Source of the DNA: CAVUAF01 sp964460655
GTDB lineage: Bacteria > Acidobacteriota > Terriglobia > Terriglobales > Acidobacteriaceae
Direction of reading: 5' to 3'
Assembly (NCBI GenBank): GCA_964460655.1
Contig: CAYWSH010000001.1
Location: forward strand, 86,669 to 150,668
DNA length: 64,000 nt
Shown piece after piece: positions 25,345 to 34,937 of this stretch (within the stretch, counting starts at the first letter, position 1; the number at the start of each line of letters is the position of its first letter). Below the pieces are notes generated by a model. The model saw only the letters and a program-made list of their open reading frames with translations, was not told the origin of the DNA and searched no databases. A program made the position numbers and the translations under genes.

Positions 25345-27614
25345 AGTGGAACACCATGCTGGCGCGCCTGCAGCCGGTCAGTCTCTTCGTCATCGTGTGT
25401 ATGGCACTGCTGCTCGGTGCCGGCACGGCATCGCACGCCGCATTGACCTGTGACCTAAGCCAGTTCAAGCCGGGCATGGGCCCCACGGCGGCGGTGCAAG
25501 GCGATGGTCTACTGGTCAACTGGACCGGCGAGGGCAACGCTGATCTCCGCATTACGCTTGCCATCGCTGCCGGCCAGCCGCTCGTGCGCGAGCTTGCCGT
25601 GCGCAGTCGTGGTGGGCCATGGACAACGCTGGGCCGCAACCTCACACCGGAGTTCGAGGTCACGAGCGGACGCCGCCGCATGTCGAACCAGCAAGTCGCT
25701 CCCCTGACGAAAGAACTCGGCGTGCAGATCACGCCCGAGGTGATCGAGAGAGAAAAGTGGCAGGTGTTTTGGGACGCACCCCTGCTGGTGCCGGGCACAG
25801 CGCCGCGCGTGCGGCCCACCGCACCAGGAGAAGCGGCCGATCGCAATCTCGACCTGCCCCGCAAGCCGGAGGAGATACGGCGGGCCGCAGCAAGTTTTCA
25901 GGCGACGGGTTGTACAGCGAAGAGCGATGGTTCGCGGCTGGAAATCACGTTTCCCGGTGTATCGATGGGCATTTTTGCCGGCGACCTGCGTTTCACCGTG
26001 TATCGCGACACGAGCCTGCTGCGTATGGAAGCCATCGCCAAGACCGACGAGCCGTCAGTCGCTTACAAATACGACGCCGGTCTCAAAGGCTTCTCCACCG
26101 ATTTGACACCGCGCGTCACTTGGCATGACACCGCTGACGAGCCCCAACAGTATCGCTTCGGCGGACTCAAGAATGACGCGCGTGTCGGCGTCAGAGCGCG
26201 CAATCGCATCCTGATCGCGGAAAGCGCCAAGGGCTCAGTCGCGGCGTTCCCGCCGCCCCATACTTTTTTCTTCGCGCGCGAGATCGAGACCAACCTCGGC
26301 TACGTTTGGTATCGCAAGGATTCGGACAAACATTTCGGCATCGGTGTCCGGCAGCCGGAGCGAGAGGAAACCGGGGAATACGAGCAGAATTTTGCCCTCT
26401 ACAACGCGCCACCGGGCACGTGGCAGCGCATGGCAGTGTACTTCTACGTAGCACCCGCAACGAGCGAAGCCACGCGAAAGGCCGCGCTCGCCTTCACGCA
26501 CGATGACCGTTTCAAACCCATCTCCGGCTACAAGACGATGGTGAACCATCTGCACACGCGGTTCACCGAGCAGATCCGCCGCAACGGGTCGCTTGACGGC
26601 TTCACGCAAGAGTTGGCCGCGATGAAAGGCATGGGGGTGAACATCGTCGGCCTCAGCGACTTTCATGACGACTTGCACCAGACCGACCCGGGGCCGCTCC
26701 GCTTCCCGGATGAGCACGATTACGCGCTCGCTGCCGCCAAGGCTTCTGACAAAGACTTCCTCGTCACGCCGTGGGAGGAAAGCTACATCTTCGGCGGCCA
26801 CTACAACGTGCTCTTTCCGCACAACGTGTACTGGAGCATGACGAAGGCGCCGGGCGCGCCGTTCACCGAGAATGTCCCGCCGTATGGCAAGGTCTACCAC
26901 GCCACGACGCCGGAAGAGTTCCAGCGGGTCCTCGACACCGAGAATGGTTACTGGTATTACGCGCACCAGCGGACCAAGGGCTCGACCGGCTATCCCGATG
27001 CGACCCTCGACAAACCGTTCGTGCGCAACGACCACAATCTCGGTCTGGCGTTCAAACCTGGTATGGGCATGGATCTGTCGGAAGCGCGCTTGTGCGAGTG
27101 GCGCTGCTTTGACGCGCTCGACATGATGAACAACGCGATCACCGACTCCGGCCTGCGCCCGAAGTATCTCCTCGCTGACATCGATACGTATCGCAAAGCG
27201 CCGGAAGACGACTTGTATCCGCAATTCCCGGTGAGCTACATCAAAATCGATCCGCTGCCCGGCCCTGCGGATGACTGGATGCCCATCCTGACCGCACTTC
27301 GCGCTGGCGATAGCTTCGGCACGACCGGCGAGATCCTGTTCAACGATTATCGCGTCGCAGGCAGCGGCAGTCAGAGAACCATCGTCGCGGACGCGGAGTG
27401 GACGTTCCCCCTCGAGTTCGTCGAGGTCGTGTGGGGTGATGGCAAGCAAGTCGATCGGCAGATCATCCGCTCGACCGAACTCGGTTCATTCGGCAAGAAA
27501 CATTTCTCCATCCCCTTCAGCGCGACTGGCCGCTCCTGGGTGCGATTCGCGGTGTGGGATTCAGCCGGCAACGGCGCTTTCACGCAACCGCAGTGGCTTT
27601 GGCCAAAACGATGA
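25341..27614 (+). CDS. Exported protein with C-terminal PHP-like (CehA/McbA-type) metallohydrolase domain
   Basis: 757 residues, starting in the ATGA overlap with the upstream gene, with a signal peptide (about 1-35, ending TASHAA). The first 380 residues look like beta-sandwich carbohydrate-binding or scaffolding domains. From about residue 400 a PHP-like barrel appears: NHLHT (H403, H405), SDFHDD (D440, H442), the segment WEESYIFGGHYNVLF (H487) and YYAHQRT, in the order seen in CehA/McbA metallohydrolases, which cleave phosphoesters or carbamates. The C-terminal part (from about 670) is a beta-sandwich. The metal-site reading is based on motif order only; the substrate is unknown. Confidence 0.68.
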   Translation: MKWNTMLARLQPVSLFVIVCMALLLGAGTASHAALTCDLSQFKPGMGPTAAVQGDGLLVNWTGEGNADLRITLAIAAGQPLVRELAVRSRGGPWTTLGRNLTPEFEVTSGRRRMSNQQVAPLTKELGVQITPEVIEREKWQVFWDAPLLVPGTAPRVRPTAPGEAADRNLDLPRKPEEIRRAAASFQATGCTAKSDGSRLEITFPGVSMGIFAGDLRFTVYRDTSLLRMEAIAKTDEPSVAYKYDAGLKGFSTDLTPRVTWHDTADEPQQYRFGGLKNDARVGVRARNRILIAESAKGSVAAFPPPHTFFFAREIETNLGYVWYRKDSDKHFGIGVRQPEREETGEYEQNFALYNAPPGTWQRMAVYFYVAPATSEATRKAALAFTHDDRFKPISGYKTMVNHLHTRFTEQIRRNGSLDGFTQELAAMKGMGVNIVGLSDFHDDLHQTDPGPLRFPDEHDYALAAAKASDKDFLVTPWEESYIFGGHYNVLFPHNVYWSMTKAPGAPFTENVPPYGKVYHATTPEEFQRVLDTENGYWYYAHQRTKGSTGYPDATLDKPFVRNDHNLGLAFKPGMGMDLSEARLCEWRCFDALDMMNNAITDSGLRPKYLLADIDTYRKAPEDDLYPQFPVSYIKIDPLPGPADDWMPILTALRAGDSFGTTGEILFNDYRVAGSGSQRTIVADAEWTFPLEFVEVVWGDGKQVDRQIIRSTELGSFGKKHFSIPFSATGRSWVRFAVWDSAGNGAFTQPQWLWPKR

Positions 27615-29089
27615 AGCATGCACTTCTTTCTTGTCTCCTCTTGTCGGCTGTGGCGCTTGCCGCTGACGGCGCGACGGTGGTGCACGTTTTTCCTGGCCAG
27701 AACGGGCCTCATCCGGCCGACTCGCCCGCACGCTCCGTCGACACGATGGGCGGCGTGGGCCCGCGGCATCTCGTTGGTTTCATCAACGGCGGTGTCACCA
27801 TCCGCGCGAAGACCGACGGCAAGGAACTTGCGCCGTATCAAACGCAGCTGCAATTCTGGCAAGCGGCGCTGAAGAACGCCGGCGGCGGCGAACCGTCTGG
27901 CCATCCCTACGATCCGCGCATCTTTTTCGATCCCCTCACCTCGCGCTGGTTCGCCATTGCCGACGAGTGGCGGTTCGCGAAAGACGGCGGCGCATGCTGC
28001 ATGGATCACGTATTGATAGGCGTTTCCCGCGACGACGATCCGACGCATCCGTGGAAGGCGATCGACTTCGAGGCTAAGACAACGCTCGACAACGCCAAGT
28101 TTGGTATCGATCGGAACGGTTTCTATCTGACTGAGCTGGAGGCGTCACGCAGCGACACACCGCAGGGCGCGCTGCTGGCCATCCCGAAATCCGACCTGCT
28201 GTGGAAGGGCGATGCTAAACCGTCACTCGCGCACCTGAATCGCCTGCCGGTCGAGATGTTCACGCGCATGAGCGACCACAAGCTGCGCGGCGTCGAGGGC
28301 ATGTTGCCCATGTTCGACGTTGACGCGAAGAAAAAAACCTCTGCTCCCGAGTACTTCGTGAACCGCTACCGCGCCGAGGTTGATGGCGAGACGATCATCC
28401 AGGTGCGCACGATCACCTGGACGTCGCCGACGACGGCGAGACTCAGCGAGCCGACCGACGTGGGGTTAGGCACGCATTATCCGATCCAGCCCACGACGCG
28501 CGCGGTGCAGCCACCGCTGGGCGGCGGGCTCTATTCGCCCGGCCTCACTGCTGGCGAAGGACGCTTGGTGAACGCGGTCGTGCGTAACGGCAGTGTTTGG
28601 ACGATATCGGCGACCGAGATCAACAATCACACCGCTGCGTTCTGGGTCGAGATCGACGTCAAGACGATGAAGGTGAAGCAGCAGGGCCAGCTCGCCGATC
28701 CCGAAGCCGACATCCTTTTCCCCTCGGTGATGGTCGACAAGAATGGCAATCTCGGCATCATTGCGATGCGATCATCCGCGACCGAAGCGCCGTCGACGTA
28801 CGTCACCGGTCGTTCGCGCACCGATCCGCCGAGCCGACTGCGACCGCTCGCGCGCGCCGTTCCGGGGCGTTATCCCTACATCTTCAAGACGAACGACTTG
28901 AGCAAACCGAACGAGGTCGTCTCGACCAGTGACTACGCAACGTCGGTGCTCGATCCTTCTGATCCGACCCTGATCTGGAGCTTTCAGTTCGCCGCCACGA
29001 ACGACTGCATGCCAAAGGAAGAGAACGGCGGTCGTTACGCGACTCATTGGGTCGCCTACCGCGTCGGCCCCACCAAGAAAAGCCACTGA
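27611..29089 (+). CDS. Exported protein of unknown function, probably beta-propeller
   Basis: 492 residues, beginning at an ATG that overlaps the upstream stop (ATGA), with a signal peptide (MKHALLSCLLLSAVALAADG). Segments such as GPRHLVGFINGG and DPRIFFDPLTSRWFAIADE resemble exported propeller proteins in which each blade ends in an aromatic W-F strand. VDTMGGVGPRH at the start of the mature protein is also typical of that group. I recognise no catalytic motif and do not assign a function. It is the last gene of the coupled trio and faces a converging sialidase-fold gene 33 bp away. Cys pairs near 145 and at the C-terminus may form disulfides. Confidence 0.7.
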   Translation: MKHALLSCLLLSAVALAADGATVVHVFPGQNGPHPADSPARSVDTMGGVGPRHLVGFINGGVTIRAKTDGKELAPYQTQLQFWQAALKNAGGGEPSGHPYDPRIFFDPLTSRWFAIADEWRFAKDGGACCMDHVLIGVSRDDDPTHPWKAIDFEAKTTLDNAKFGIDRNGFYLTELEASRSDTPQGALLAIPKSDLLWKGDAKPSLAHLNRLPVEMFTRMSDHKLRGVEGMLPMFDVDAKKKTSAPEYFVNRYRAEVDGETIIQVRTITWTSPTTARLSEPTDVGLGTHYPIQPTTRAVQPPLGGGLYSPGLTAGEGRLVNAVVRNGSVWTISATEINNHTAAFWVEIDVKTMKVKQQGQLADPEADILFPSVMVDKNGNLGIIAMRSSATEAPSTYVTGRSRTDPPSRLRPLARAVPGRYPYIFKTNDLSKPNEVVSTSDYATSVLDPSDPTLIWSFQFAATNDCMPKEENGGRYATHWVAYRVGPTKKSH

Positions 29090-29122
29090 CTACGCCCTCG
29101 GTCCACGACGGGACCATGGCGA

Positions 29123-30514
29123 TCACGGATTGACCCGCACGGTCGCCGTCCACACCTGCTGAACACCCGTGCGGTTGTCGATCCACGCGGCGTGAAACAC
29201 GCCTTGGCTGTCGGCCGTGATGCCGGCCGTGTCGCCACCCGTCAGACTGAAACCAGCGGCCGGTTTTTCGGGAGCGACGTTAGGCTCGGTGGAGACGCGC
29301 ACACTCGGCAGCCATGTCTCGCCGCCATCGCGTGACGCAGTGAAACGCACGTAGTAACCCTTGTTGTCCGGATTCTCGCGCCGGTCGTACCACTGGGCGC
29401 CGACGATGCCGTCTTTGTTTACGGCGACCTGTGGCATGAAATCGTCGCCGCTCGCCGCGTCGACGCCATCGATCGCCTTCGGTGTGCTCCAGTGCAGGCC
29501 GCGGTCGCTGGACTGCGTGAACAGGATGCGCGCGTGCCCCGTCGCCGTATCGGCCCACACTACATACATACGGTCCTTGAAGTGAGTACCGGTGTCGACG
29601 GCCATGTCGCCGGTAACGCCGCGGCTGTTTGCGAGGTTATAGGTGGAGTGCGTGTCGACGATCTTAGTCGCCGGATCGAGCGTCATTCCGCCATCGGTCG
29701 AAAGCATGAGTTCGAGCCAGGCGCTCTCTTCGCGCGGCTTCCCTGTCGGACCCTTGGCATCGGCGCTGCGCTGAGCATGATTCACCAGCAGCGCGACCGT
29801 GCCATCCGCCAACACCTGCGTCGCGCTCACGCCCGGACTCGCCAGCCGACCCCCGCCCTGGTTCATCAGCGCGCGATCGTAGACATATTTCAGGTTGTCG
29901 CCGCGGTTCGTCAGCGTGATGAGCCGCACCGTGTTCCGGAAATCATCCATCGTGTGCGGATGCGTGGTGTCGCCCGGTCGATGGGCCGACTCTTCGCCGT
30001 GAATGTGCTCGTTGAAACCGATATAGATGTTGCCGCGATTCTTGCCCTGCGTGTGATCAACGGCCATGAACGGACGGTCGTTGGCGAGCATGCGGTTCAC
30101 CGCCGGGTCCCAAGTCTTGCCGCCATCGCGCGAGCGGTAGAGAAACAGCGCGTCGGAATCTGACGTCCCGTGCCGCGGGTAAATGGTTTCCGTCTTCGCG
30201 ATGAAGTACACCGTGCCGTCCGTGCCGTACACCGCCGTCGGATCGTCGGCAAAGTGTTCCGGCGCGACCGCGCCCGCTGACCACGTGCGGCCTCCGTCGA
30301 AAGAAACATACGAGGCGGTGTTGATGGCATCTTCCGGCGCGGCAAACATCGCGCAGGCAATGAGACGGTCGGCGTGGTTGGGATCGGCGGCGATGACGAC
30401 CTCGCGATGATAGGCATCGGGCCGCGCCTTGCTGACCTGTACGTTCGGTCCGACGGTGATCTGGGCGACCGCAAATGAGCCAACAAACATGAGTAGCAGC
30501 GAACGCAATCTCAT
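29123..30514 (-). CDS. Exported sialidase-fold (BNR repeat) protein
   Basis: 463 residues from the ATG at 30514, which overlaps the stop of the upstream gene (ATGA) and starts a signal peptide (RLRSLLLMFVGSFAVAQ). Four Asp-box motifs (SFDGGRTWSAG, SRDGGKTWDPA, SSDRGLHWSTP, SRDGGETWLPS) place it in the sialidase/BNR six-bladed propeller superfamily. The arginine triad and nucleophile tyrosine of true sialidases cannot be pointed out with confidence, so the enzyme activity is open. It is coupled to a GH43-like propeller protein, suggesting joint action on an exported polysaccharide or glycoconjugate. Confidence 0.8.
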   Translation of the reverse strand: MRLRSLLLMFVGSFAVAQITVGPNVQVSKARPDAYHREVVIAADPNHADRLIACAMFAAPEDAINTASYVSFDGGRTWSAGAVAPEHFADDPTAVYGTDGTVYFIAKTETIYPRHGTSDSDALFLYRSRDGGKTWDPAVNRMLANDRPFMAVDHTQGKNRGNIYIGFNEHIHGEESAHRPGDTTHPHTMDDFRNTVRLITLTNRGDNLKYVYDRALMNQGGGRLASPGVSATQVLADGTVALLVNHAQRSADAKGPTGKPREESAWLELMLSTDGGMTLDPATKIVDTHSTYNLANSRGVTGDMAVDTGTHFKDRMYVVWADTATGHARILFTQSSDRGLHWSTPKAIDGVDAASGDDFMPQVAVNKDGIVGAQWYDRRENPDNKGYYVRFTASRDGGETWLPSVRVSTEPNVAPEKPAAGFSLTGGDTAGITADSQGVFHAAWIDNRTGVQQVWTATVRVNP

Positions 30515-31452
30515 TTGATCTCCGCCAAACCGATGCCGCGCTCGCCCGCGACGGTGTACAGCAGGTATACGTGGCCGTTCTCCTCGAAGATCGCCGGATC
30601 GCGCAGTTGCCGCACGGGCGTTGGCGCCAGGCCGATCTTTGACTCGGCGAGCGGCAGGTTGCCGCCTTCGTATCCGCGCTCCGGCTCGAGCACTGTCTGC
30701 GGCTCCGACGGCGTCCATTTTCTCCAGTCAGATGTCAGCTTGATTTCTGATAGCAAGATCCTCTCGGGCTCATCACTGATGCGCGAGAAGTACAGGCGCA
30801 GTGTGTCTCCCCGCAGCAGCGGAGCGTTGTGCCGCATCCCGCGTTTCTCGTTGGGGAACAATTGCGGGCCCGCCTCGAACGGGCTCATACCGTCGCGCGA
30901 GCGGAACAAATGCCCGCCCCACGCGATCGCGTAATACTGGCCGCGCCACTGAAACACCCGGAAGTAAGGCCCACCCAGTACCTTCTCTTGCGGCGTGAAA
31001 TCGACTCCGTCGCGCGACGTCGCGACCAGTGAATTCTGGATCGTGATATCGACGCCCTTCCCTTCTCCGGTGTTCAGCGGTTGGTTGGGCTGGCGCGTCG
31101 GGCAATGGAAGTACATCCGTATCTGCTTCGCGGCCTCATCCACATGGACATCGGGCGACGCGATGTGGTCGAAACACGTCTTCACGTTCTCCAAGCGCAG
31201 CGTGCCCGGCTCGTGGATCTTCCACGGACCGGTCAAACGATCAGCGTAAGCCAGCCGGATGTACTTGCCCTCATGATGAGCAAAGTAGAGGTAGTACCTG
31301 CCGAGCGGATGCTGCACCCACGCCGGCACGCGGATGAGTGACGGGCCGTTGATGTTGTCGCCGATCGTAGGGCTGCTCGCGGGCGTGATGATCGGCTGGT
31401 CGCCGACACGGACTGCCTGCGTCATCATCCATAGCAGCAGGAATGGAAGCAC
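30511..31452 (-). CDS. Exported five-bladed beta-propeller protein, GH43/GH130-like
   Basis: 313 residues from GTG at 31452 with a short hydrophobic leader (LPFLLLWMMTQA). The pattern INGPSLIRVPAWV, then GRYYLYFAHHEGKYIRLAYA and TGPWKIHEPG, is the strand and turn arrangement of GH43-like five-bladed propellers. KTCFDHIASPDVHVDEA and a later RDPAIFEENGHVYLLYT repeat the blade signature. Catalytic acids cannot be assigned with certainty. The gene overlaps its downstream sialidase-fold partner by four bases and is divergent from Oar receptor 2 across a 137-bp region, so both may serve uptake of the same glycan. Confidence 0.75.
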   Translation of the reverse strand: MLPFLLLWMMTQAVRVGDQPIITPASSPTIGDNINGPSLIRVPAWVQHPLGRYYLYFAHHEGKYIRLAYADRLTGPWKIHEPGTLRLENVKTCFDHIASPDVHVDEAAKQIRMYFHCPTRQPNQPLNTGEGKGVDITIQNSLVATSRDGVDFTPQEKVLGGPYFRVFQWRGQYYAIAWGGHLFRSRDGMSPFEAGPQLFPNEKRGMRHNAPLLRGDTLRLYFSRISDEPERILLSEIKLTSDWRKWTPSEPQTVLEPERGYEGGNLPLAESKIGLAPTPVRQLRDPAIFEENGHVYLLYTVAGERGIGLAEIK

Positions 31453-31493
31453 GGCGCCAATCTAACATCCGGCGACGCACGATCTGCCATCGG

Positions 31494-31520
31494 TAAATCC
31501 GATAAAACGTAGTGGATTTA
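31494..31520. promoter_or_regulatory. Inverted repeat between the GH43-like gene and Oar receptor 2
   Basis: TAAATCC (31494-31500) and GGATTTA (31514-31520) are perfect inverted heptamers 13 bp apart in the divergent intergenic region. They lie just upstream of the proposed receptor promoter, a position that suits a shared operator. Confidence 0.35.
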
Positions 31521-31524
31521 TAAA

Positions 31525-31554
31525 TTGGACGCACATTAACGTGAGGTCAATAAT
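31525..31554 (+). promoter_or_regulatory. Candidate promoter of Oar receptor 2
   Basis: TTGGAC (31525-31530) and AATAAT (31549-31554) are separated by 18 bp and match the -35 and -10 boxes at 5 of 6 positions each. The ribosome site CGGAGG lies shortly before the ATG at 31590. Confidence 0.4.
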
Positions 31555-31589
31555 CCGAGCCGTCTCTCAGTTTTTCGCGGAGGCATTGC

Positions 31590-34500
31590 ATGCGCCGATT
31601 CGCGTCCTCTTTGTTCGTCTGCATTCTCCTTTCCGTCACAGTCTTCGGTCAGAGTGACAGCGCCACGCTTTCCGGGCGTGTCACCGATCCTTCCGGCGCC
31701 GTCGTTGCCAGCGCCGATGTGACCATCACCAGCTTGGACACCGGCATAGCGAACAGCGTCAAGACCAACGACGCCGGCGTGTACGTCTTCCCCAACCTAC
31801 GTCCCGGCAGCTACCGGCTTGCCGTGCGCGCGTCAGGCTTCCGCCAGACGGTGCATGAGGGCCTCGTCCTGCACACCCAGGACCGCCTCAAGGAAGACTT
31901 CTCGCTGCAGCTCGGCGCTGCCGAACAGACCGTCACCGTCACGGGCGAGGCGCCGCTGGTGAACAGCGAGTCCGCGGCCGTCGGCATGGTTGTGGACCGC
32001 GACTTCGTCGCCAATATGCCGCTGAACGGCCGCAGCATCCAGGCACTCATCCAACTGACGCCCAGCGTCGTGGTGACGCCCGTCAGCTCAGGAAGCTCAG
32101 GACAATTCAGCATCAATGGCCAACGGCCGGATGCGAACTACTTCACAGTGGATGGCGCAAGCGCGAACGTGGGCGTGGCCGGTGGCGGCAGCGTGCTGGC
32201 CGCGGCGTCTGGTTCGGGAACGCACTCTACAGCCTCCGGCGGTTTCAGCAACATGGCTTCGATCGATGCTATCCAGGAGTTCAAGATCCAGACGTCGACC
32301 TTCGCGCCGGAGTTTGGGCGCACACCCGGCGGCCAGATCTCGATCTCGACCAAATCTGGTACGAATGCTTTTCACGGCGACGTCTTCGAATACCTTCGCA
32401 ACAATATCTTCGATGCGAATGATTGGTTCCTGAACGGCATTCCGCCGCGCACCGGAGTGCCGCAGCATCCGCCGGAGCGGCAGAACGATTTCGGCGGCGT
32501 GCTGGGGGGACCGATCTGGAAGAACAAGGCGTTCTTTTTCTTCTCGTACGAAGGCCTGCGGCTGACGCAACCGACACCGATCTTGAAATACGTGCCTTCG
32601 CTCTGTCAGCGCGGTACCGGGACCTGTCCGACCGGTTCCCAGCCGGCGATCGCAGCGGCGCGTCCTTACCTGCTGGCCTATCCCTTGCCGACCGTCGGCG
32701 GATGCGGGAGCGCTCTAGCGCCTTCGACCGATCCACTCCTCAGTCCCTTCTGCCAGGGCTATCCCGCGACCGTGAACCAGGACAATTACAGTCTGCGCGG
32801 CGACTACAACATCAGCCGCAAGATGAATATGTTCGTGCGCTGGGTCCATGCTCCTTCTACATCGAATGCACGCAGCGCGAATGCGACCTCGCTCTTCACC
32901 AACCAGCCCGACTGGGACTCCTACACTGCCGGCTTCAACTACTCGATCACGCCGACCGTGCTGAACGCGTTCAACTTCAACTACACGTTCGCGAAGGGAT
33001 ATGCGCACAGCACGCTCGACGCCTTCGCCGGGGCCGTGCCTTTCTCCACGACCGACCCCATCATCTTCCCCAACATCACAACGCCCGATGGGCAGAAGGT
33101 GAGCATCAATAACACTCGCGTCTTCATCACCTACACGCCGGCAGTGGCGTGGCGCATCGGTGAGGAGACGAAGAACGAAGCCCATCAGTGGGGCTACATC
33201 GACACCTTGAGCTGGACCAAAGGCGCGCACCAAATGAAGTTCGGCGTCGACTTCCGGCGTCTCACGCCCATCCAGGCACGTCCTCCCTATCAGCAGAGCT
33301 TCACCTTCCAGACGACCGCGCAGATGAACGCCGGCACGCCGCAAGCGGTGTTGAGCCTGTTCAACCCGCTCACCGGCACGCTGTATTACCAAACCAGCGT
33401 CTTCGCGCAGGACACCTGGAAGATCACGCCGAGCCTTACCTTCACTTACGGTCTGCGCTGGGAGTACAACCCGCCACCCGGCACCATCAACAACGTTCCC
33501 TTCCTCGGCTTCACGCAATTCGATCGCAATAACCTCGCTGCTACGCAAGTGGCGCCCATCGGCACACCGATCTATGAGTCACAGAAGAACGCCTTTGCTC
33601 CCCGCCTGGGCATCGCGTATCAGCTGTCGCGCGACCCGAAGTGGGGCCGCGTGGTCCGCGCTGGATGGGGTTTGTTCTTCGACACCACCGGCGACTATGC
33701 GTCGATGAGCACGGTGAACGGCTCGAACTTTACCTTTGGGCAGACCGGCGCAAGTTCGACCACGATCTGCGGAAGAGCGGTATTTCCACCGACGCCCTGC
33801 ATGCAGGACCCGCGCAACGTGAATCCGAATCCCAACCAGGCTCCCTGGCCCAACACCACGAGCCAGGATCCGCACGTCCGGCTTCCTTACACGTATGAAA
33901 TGAACGTTGCGCTGGAGCAGTCGTTGGGCTCGATGCAGAGCATCACGCTGACTTATGCCGGCGCGGTGGCCCGAAACCTGTTCCTCCTGGAAACGTTCTC
34001 CTCGCCCAACGCGAACCTGCCGAGCGGCTTCCAGGTCATCACCAACAGCGGATCGGCCGATTACCACTCGCTGCAGGCATTGTTCAACCGGCGGTTATCG
34101 CACGGTCTGCAGACCATGGCCTCCTACAACTACGCGCATTCGATCGATACCGGTTCCGTGCAATCGGCTTCGATCCCGAACCTGGCCGTGCAGCCCATCT
34201 CGCGCGAGCGCGCCAGCTCGGACTACGACATCCGCCACTCTTTCCAGGCTGCGCTCACCTACAACATTCCCGCGCCAGTGCAGAACCCAGTCCTGAAGGC
34301 CGTGCTCGCGGGCTGGGGCTCGGACTTCATGTTCCGCGGCCGCAGCGCTCCGCCGATCAACATTGTGACCAACGTGAACTGGTCGCAGTTCGCGCCCAAC
34401 AACAACATCGCGGAGCGGCCGAACATCGTCGCCGGACAACCGTTCATCCTGTATGGAGCGAGTTGCTCGCAGCTCTACCGGGTTGCGTCCTGCCCCGGCG

Positions 34501-34856
34501 GCTGGGGATTGAACAAGGCCGCATTCACGAATCCGACTGCGGGGACGCAGGGCAACCTGGCGCGTAATCACTTGCGTGGCTTCGGCTTCAATGAGCTCGA
34601 CGCGACCTTCCGGCGTCAGTTCACTGTGACGGAGCGCGTGAACCTGCAATTCCGTACCGATATATTCAACGTCTTGAACACCCCGGCGTTCGGTTTTGCC
34701 GCCAACAACCTGAACACGTCGAATGGTGCATTCGGTACTTCTGCCGCAATGCTGGCGAACAGCCTGTTCGTCTCGGGAGGACTCGCTGGCTTCAACCCGT
34801 TGTTCCAGATCGGCGCGCCGCGCTCCATGCAACTGTCGCTGAAGCTGGTGTTCTGA
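31590..34856 (+). CDS. Oar-like TonB-dependent outer-membrane receptor 2
   Basis: 1088 residues: signal peptide about 1-20 (ending TVFGQ), carboxypeptidase-regulatory-like domain about 25-105 (SGRVTDPSGAVVASADVTIT, YVFPNLRPGSY), plug with FVANMPLNGRSIQALIQLTP and the motif GQRPDANYFTVDGASANVG, then a long beta-barrel ending RSMQLSLKLVF, with terminal Phe for BAM recognition. The ribosome site CGGAGG precedes the ATG. The QRPDANYFT stretch and equal length tie it to receptor 3 as a paralogue. The ligand is unknown; the divergent exported propeller pair suggests a glycan. A good terminator follows at 34870. Confidence 0.93.
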   Translation: MRRFASSLFVCILLSVTVFGQSDSATLSGRVTDPSGAVVASADVTITSLDTGIANSVKTNDAGVYVFPNLRPGSYRLAVRASGFRQTVHEGLVLHTQDRLKEDFSLQLGAAEQTVTVTGEAPLVNSESAAVGMVVDRDFVANMPLNGRSIQALIQLTPSVVVTPVSSGSSGQFSINGQRPDANYFTVDGASANVGVAGGGSVLAAASGSGTHSTASGGFSNMASIDAIQEFKIQTSTFAPEFGRTPGGQISISTKSGTNAFHGDVFEYLRNNIFDANDWFLNGIPPRTGVPQHPPERQNDFGGVLGGPIWKNKAFFFFSYEGLRLTQPTPILKYVPSLCQRGTGTCPTGSQPAIAAARPYLLAYPLPTVGGCGSALAPSTDPLLSPFCQGYPATVNQDNYSLRGDYNISRKMNMFVRWVHAPSTSNARSANATSLFTNQPDWDSYTAGFNYSITPTVLNAFNFNYTFAKGYAHSTLDAFAGAVPFSTTDPIIFPNITTPDGQKVSINNTRVFITYTPAVAWRIGEETKNEAHQWGYIDTLSWTKGAHQMKFGVDFRRLTPIQARPPYQQSFTFQTTAQMNAGTPQAVLSLFNPLTGTLYYQTSVFAQDTWKITPSLTFTYGLRWEYNPPPGTINNVPFLGFTQFDRNNLAATQVAPIGTPIYESQKNAFAPRLGIAYQLSRDPKWGRVVRAGWGLFFDTTGDYASMSTVNGSNFTFGQTGASSTTICGRAVFPPTPCMQDPRNVNPNPNQAPWPNTTSQDPHVRLPYTYEMNVALEQSLGSMQSITLTYAGAVARNLFLLETFSSPNANLPSGFQVITNSGSADYHSLQALFNRRLSHGLQTMASYNYAHSIDTGSVQSASIPNLAVQPISRERASSDYDIRHSFQAALTYNIPAPVQNPVLKAVLAGWGSDFMFRGRSAPPINIVTNVNWSQFAPNNNIAERPNIVAGQPFILYGASCSQLYRVASCPGGWGLNKAAFTNPTAGTQGNLARNHLRGFGFNELDATFRRQFTVTERVNLQFRTDIFNVLNTPAFGFAANNLNTSNGAFGTSAAMLANSLFVSGGLAGFNPLFQIGAPRSMQLSLKLVF

Positions 34857-34869
34857 GCTCGGTTCTGTC

Positions 34870-34907
34870 GCGGCCTCGCCGGATAGGCGGGGCCGCTATT
34901 TCTTGTT
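34870..34907 (+). terminator. Rho-independent terminator of Oar receptor 2
   Basis: GCGGCCTCGCC (34870-34880) and GGCGGGGCCGC (34886-34896) form an 11-bp stem with one G-T wobble and a 5-nt loop, followed by the T-rich TATTTCTTGTT. Confidence 0.75.
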
Positions 34908-34937
34908 AGTCTCCCAGCGTTCGGATAGGACCAGACT

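Noticed and set aside
28328..28334. A-run in the coding sequence as a possible programmed frameshift site
   Set aside because: The frame continues with normal composition and no overlapping alternative frame or stimulatory structure is evident.
29101..29116. Hairpin GGTCC/GGACC between the convergent genes near 29.1 kb
   Set aside because: Only a 5-bp stem without a T-run; too weak to call a terminator.
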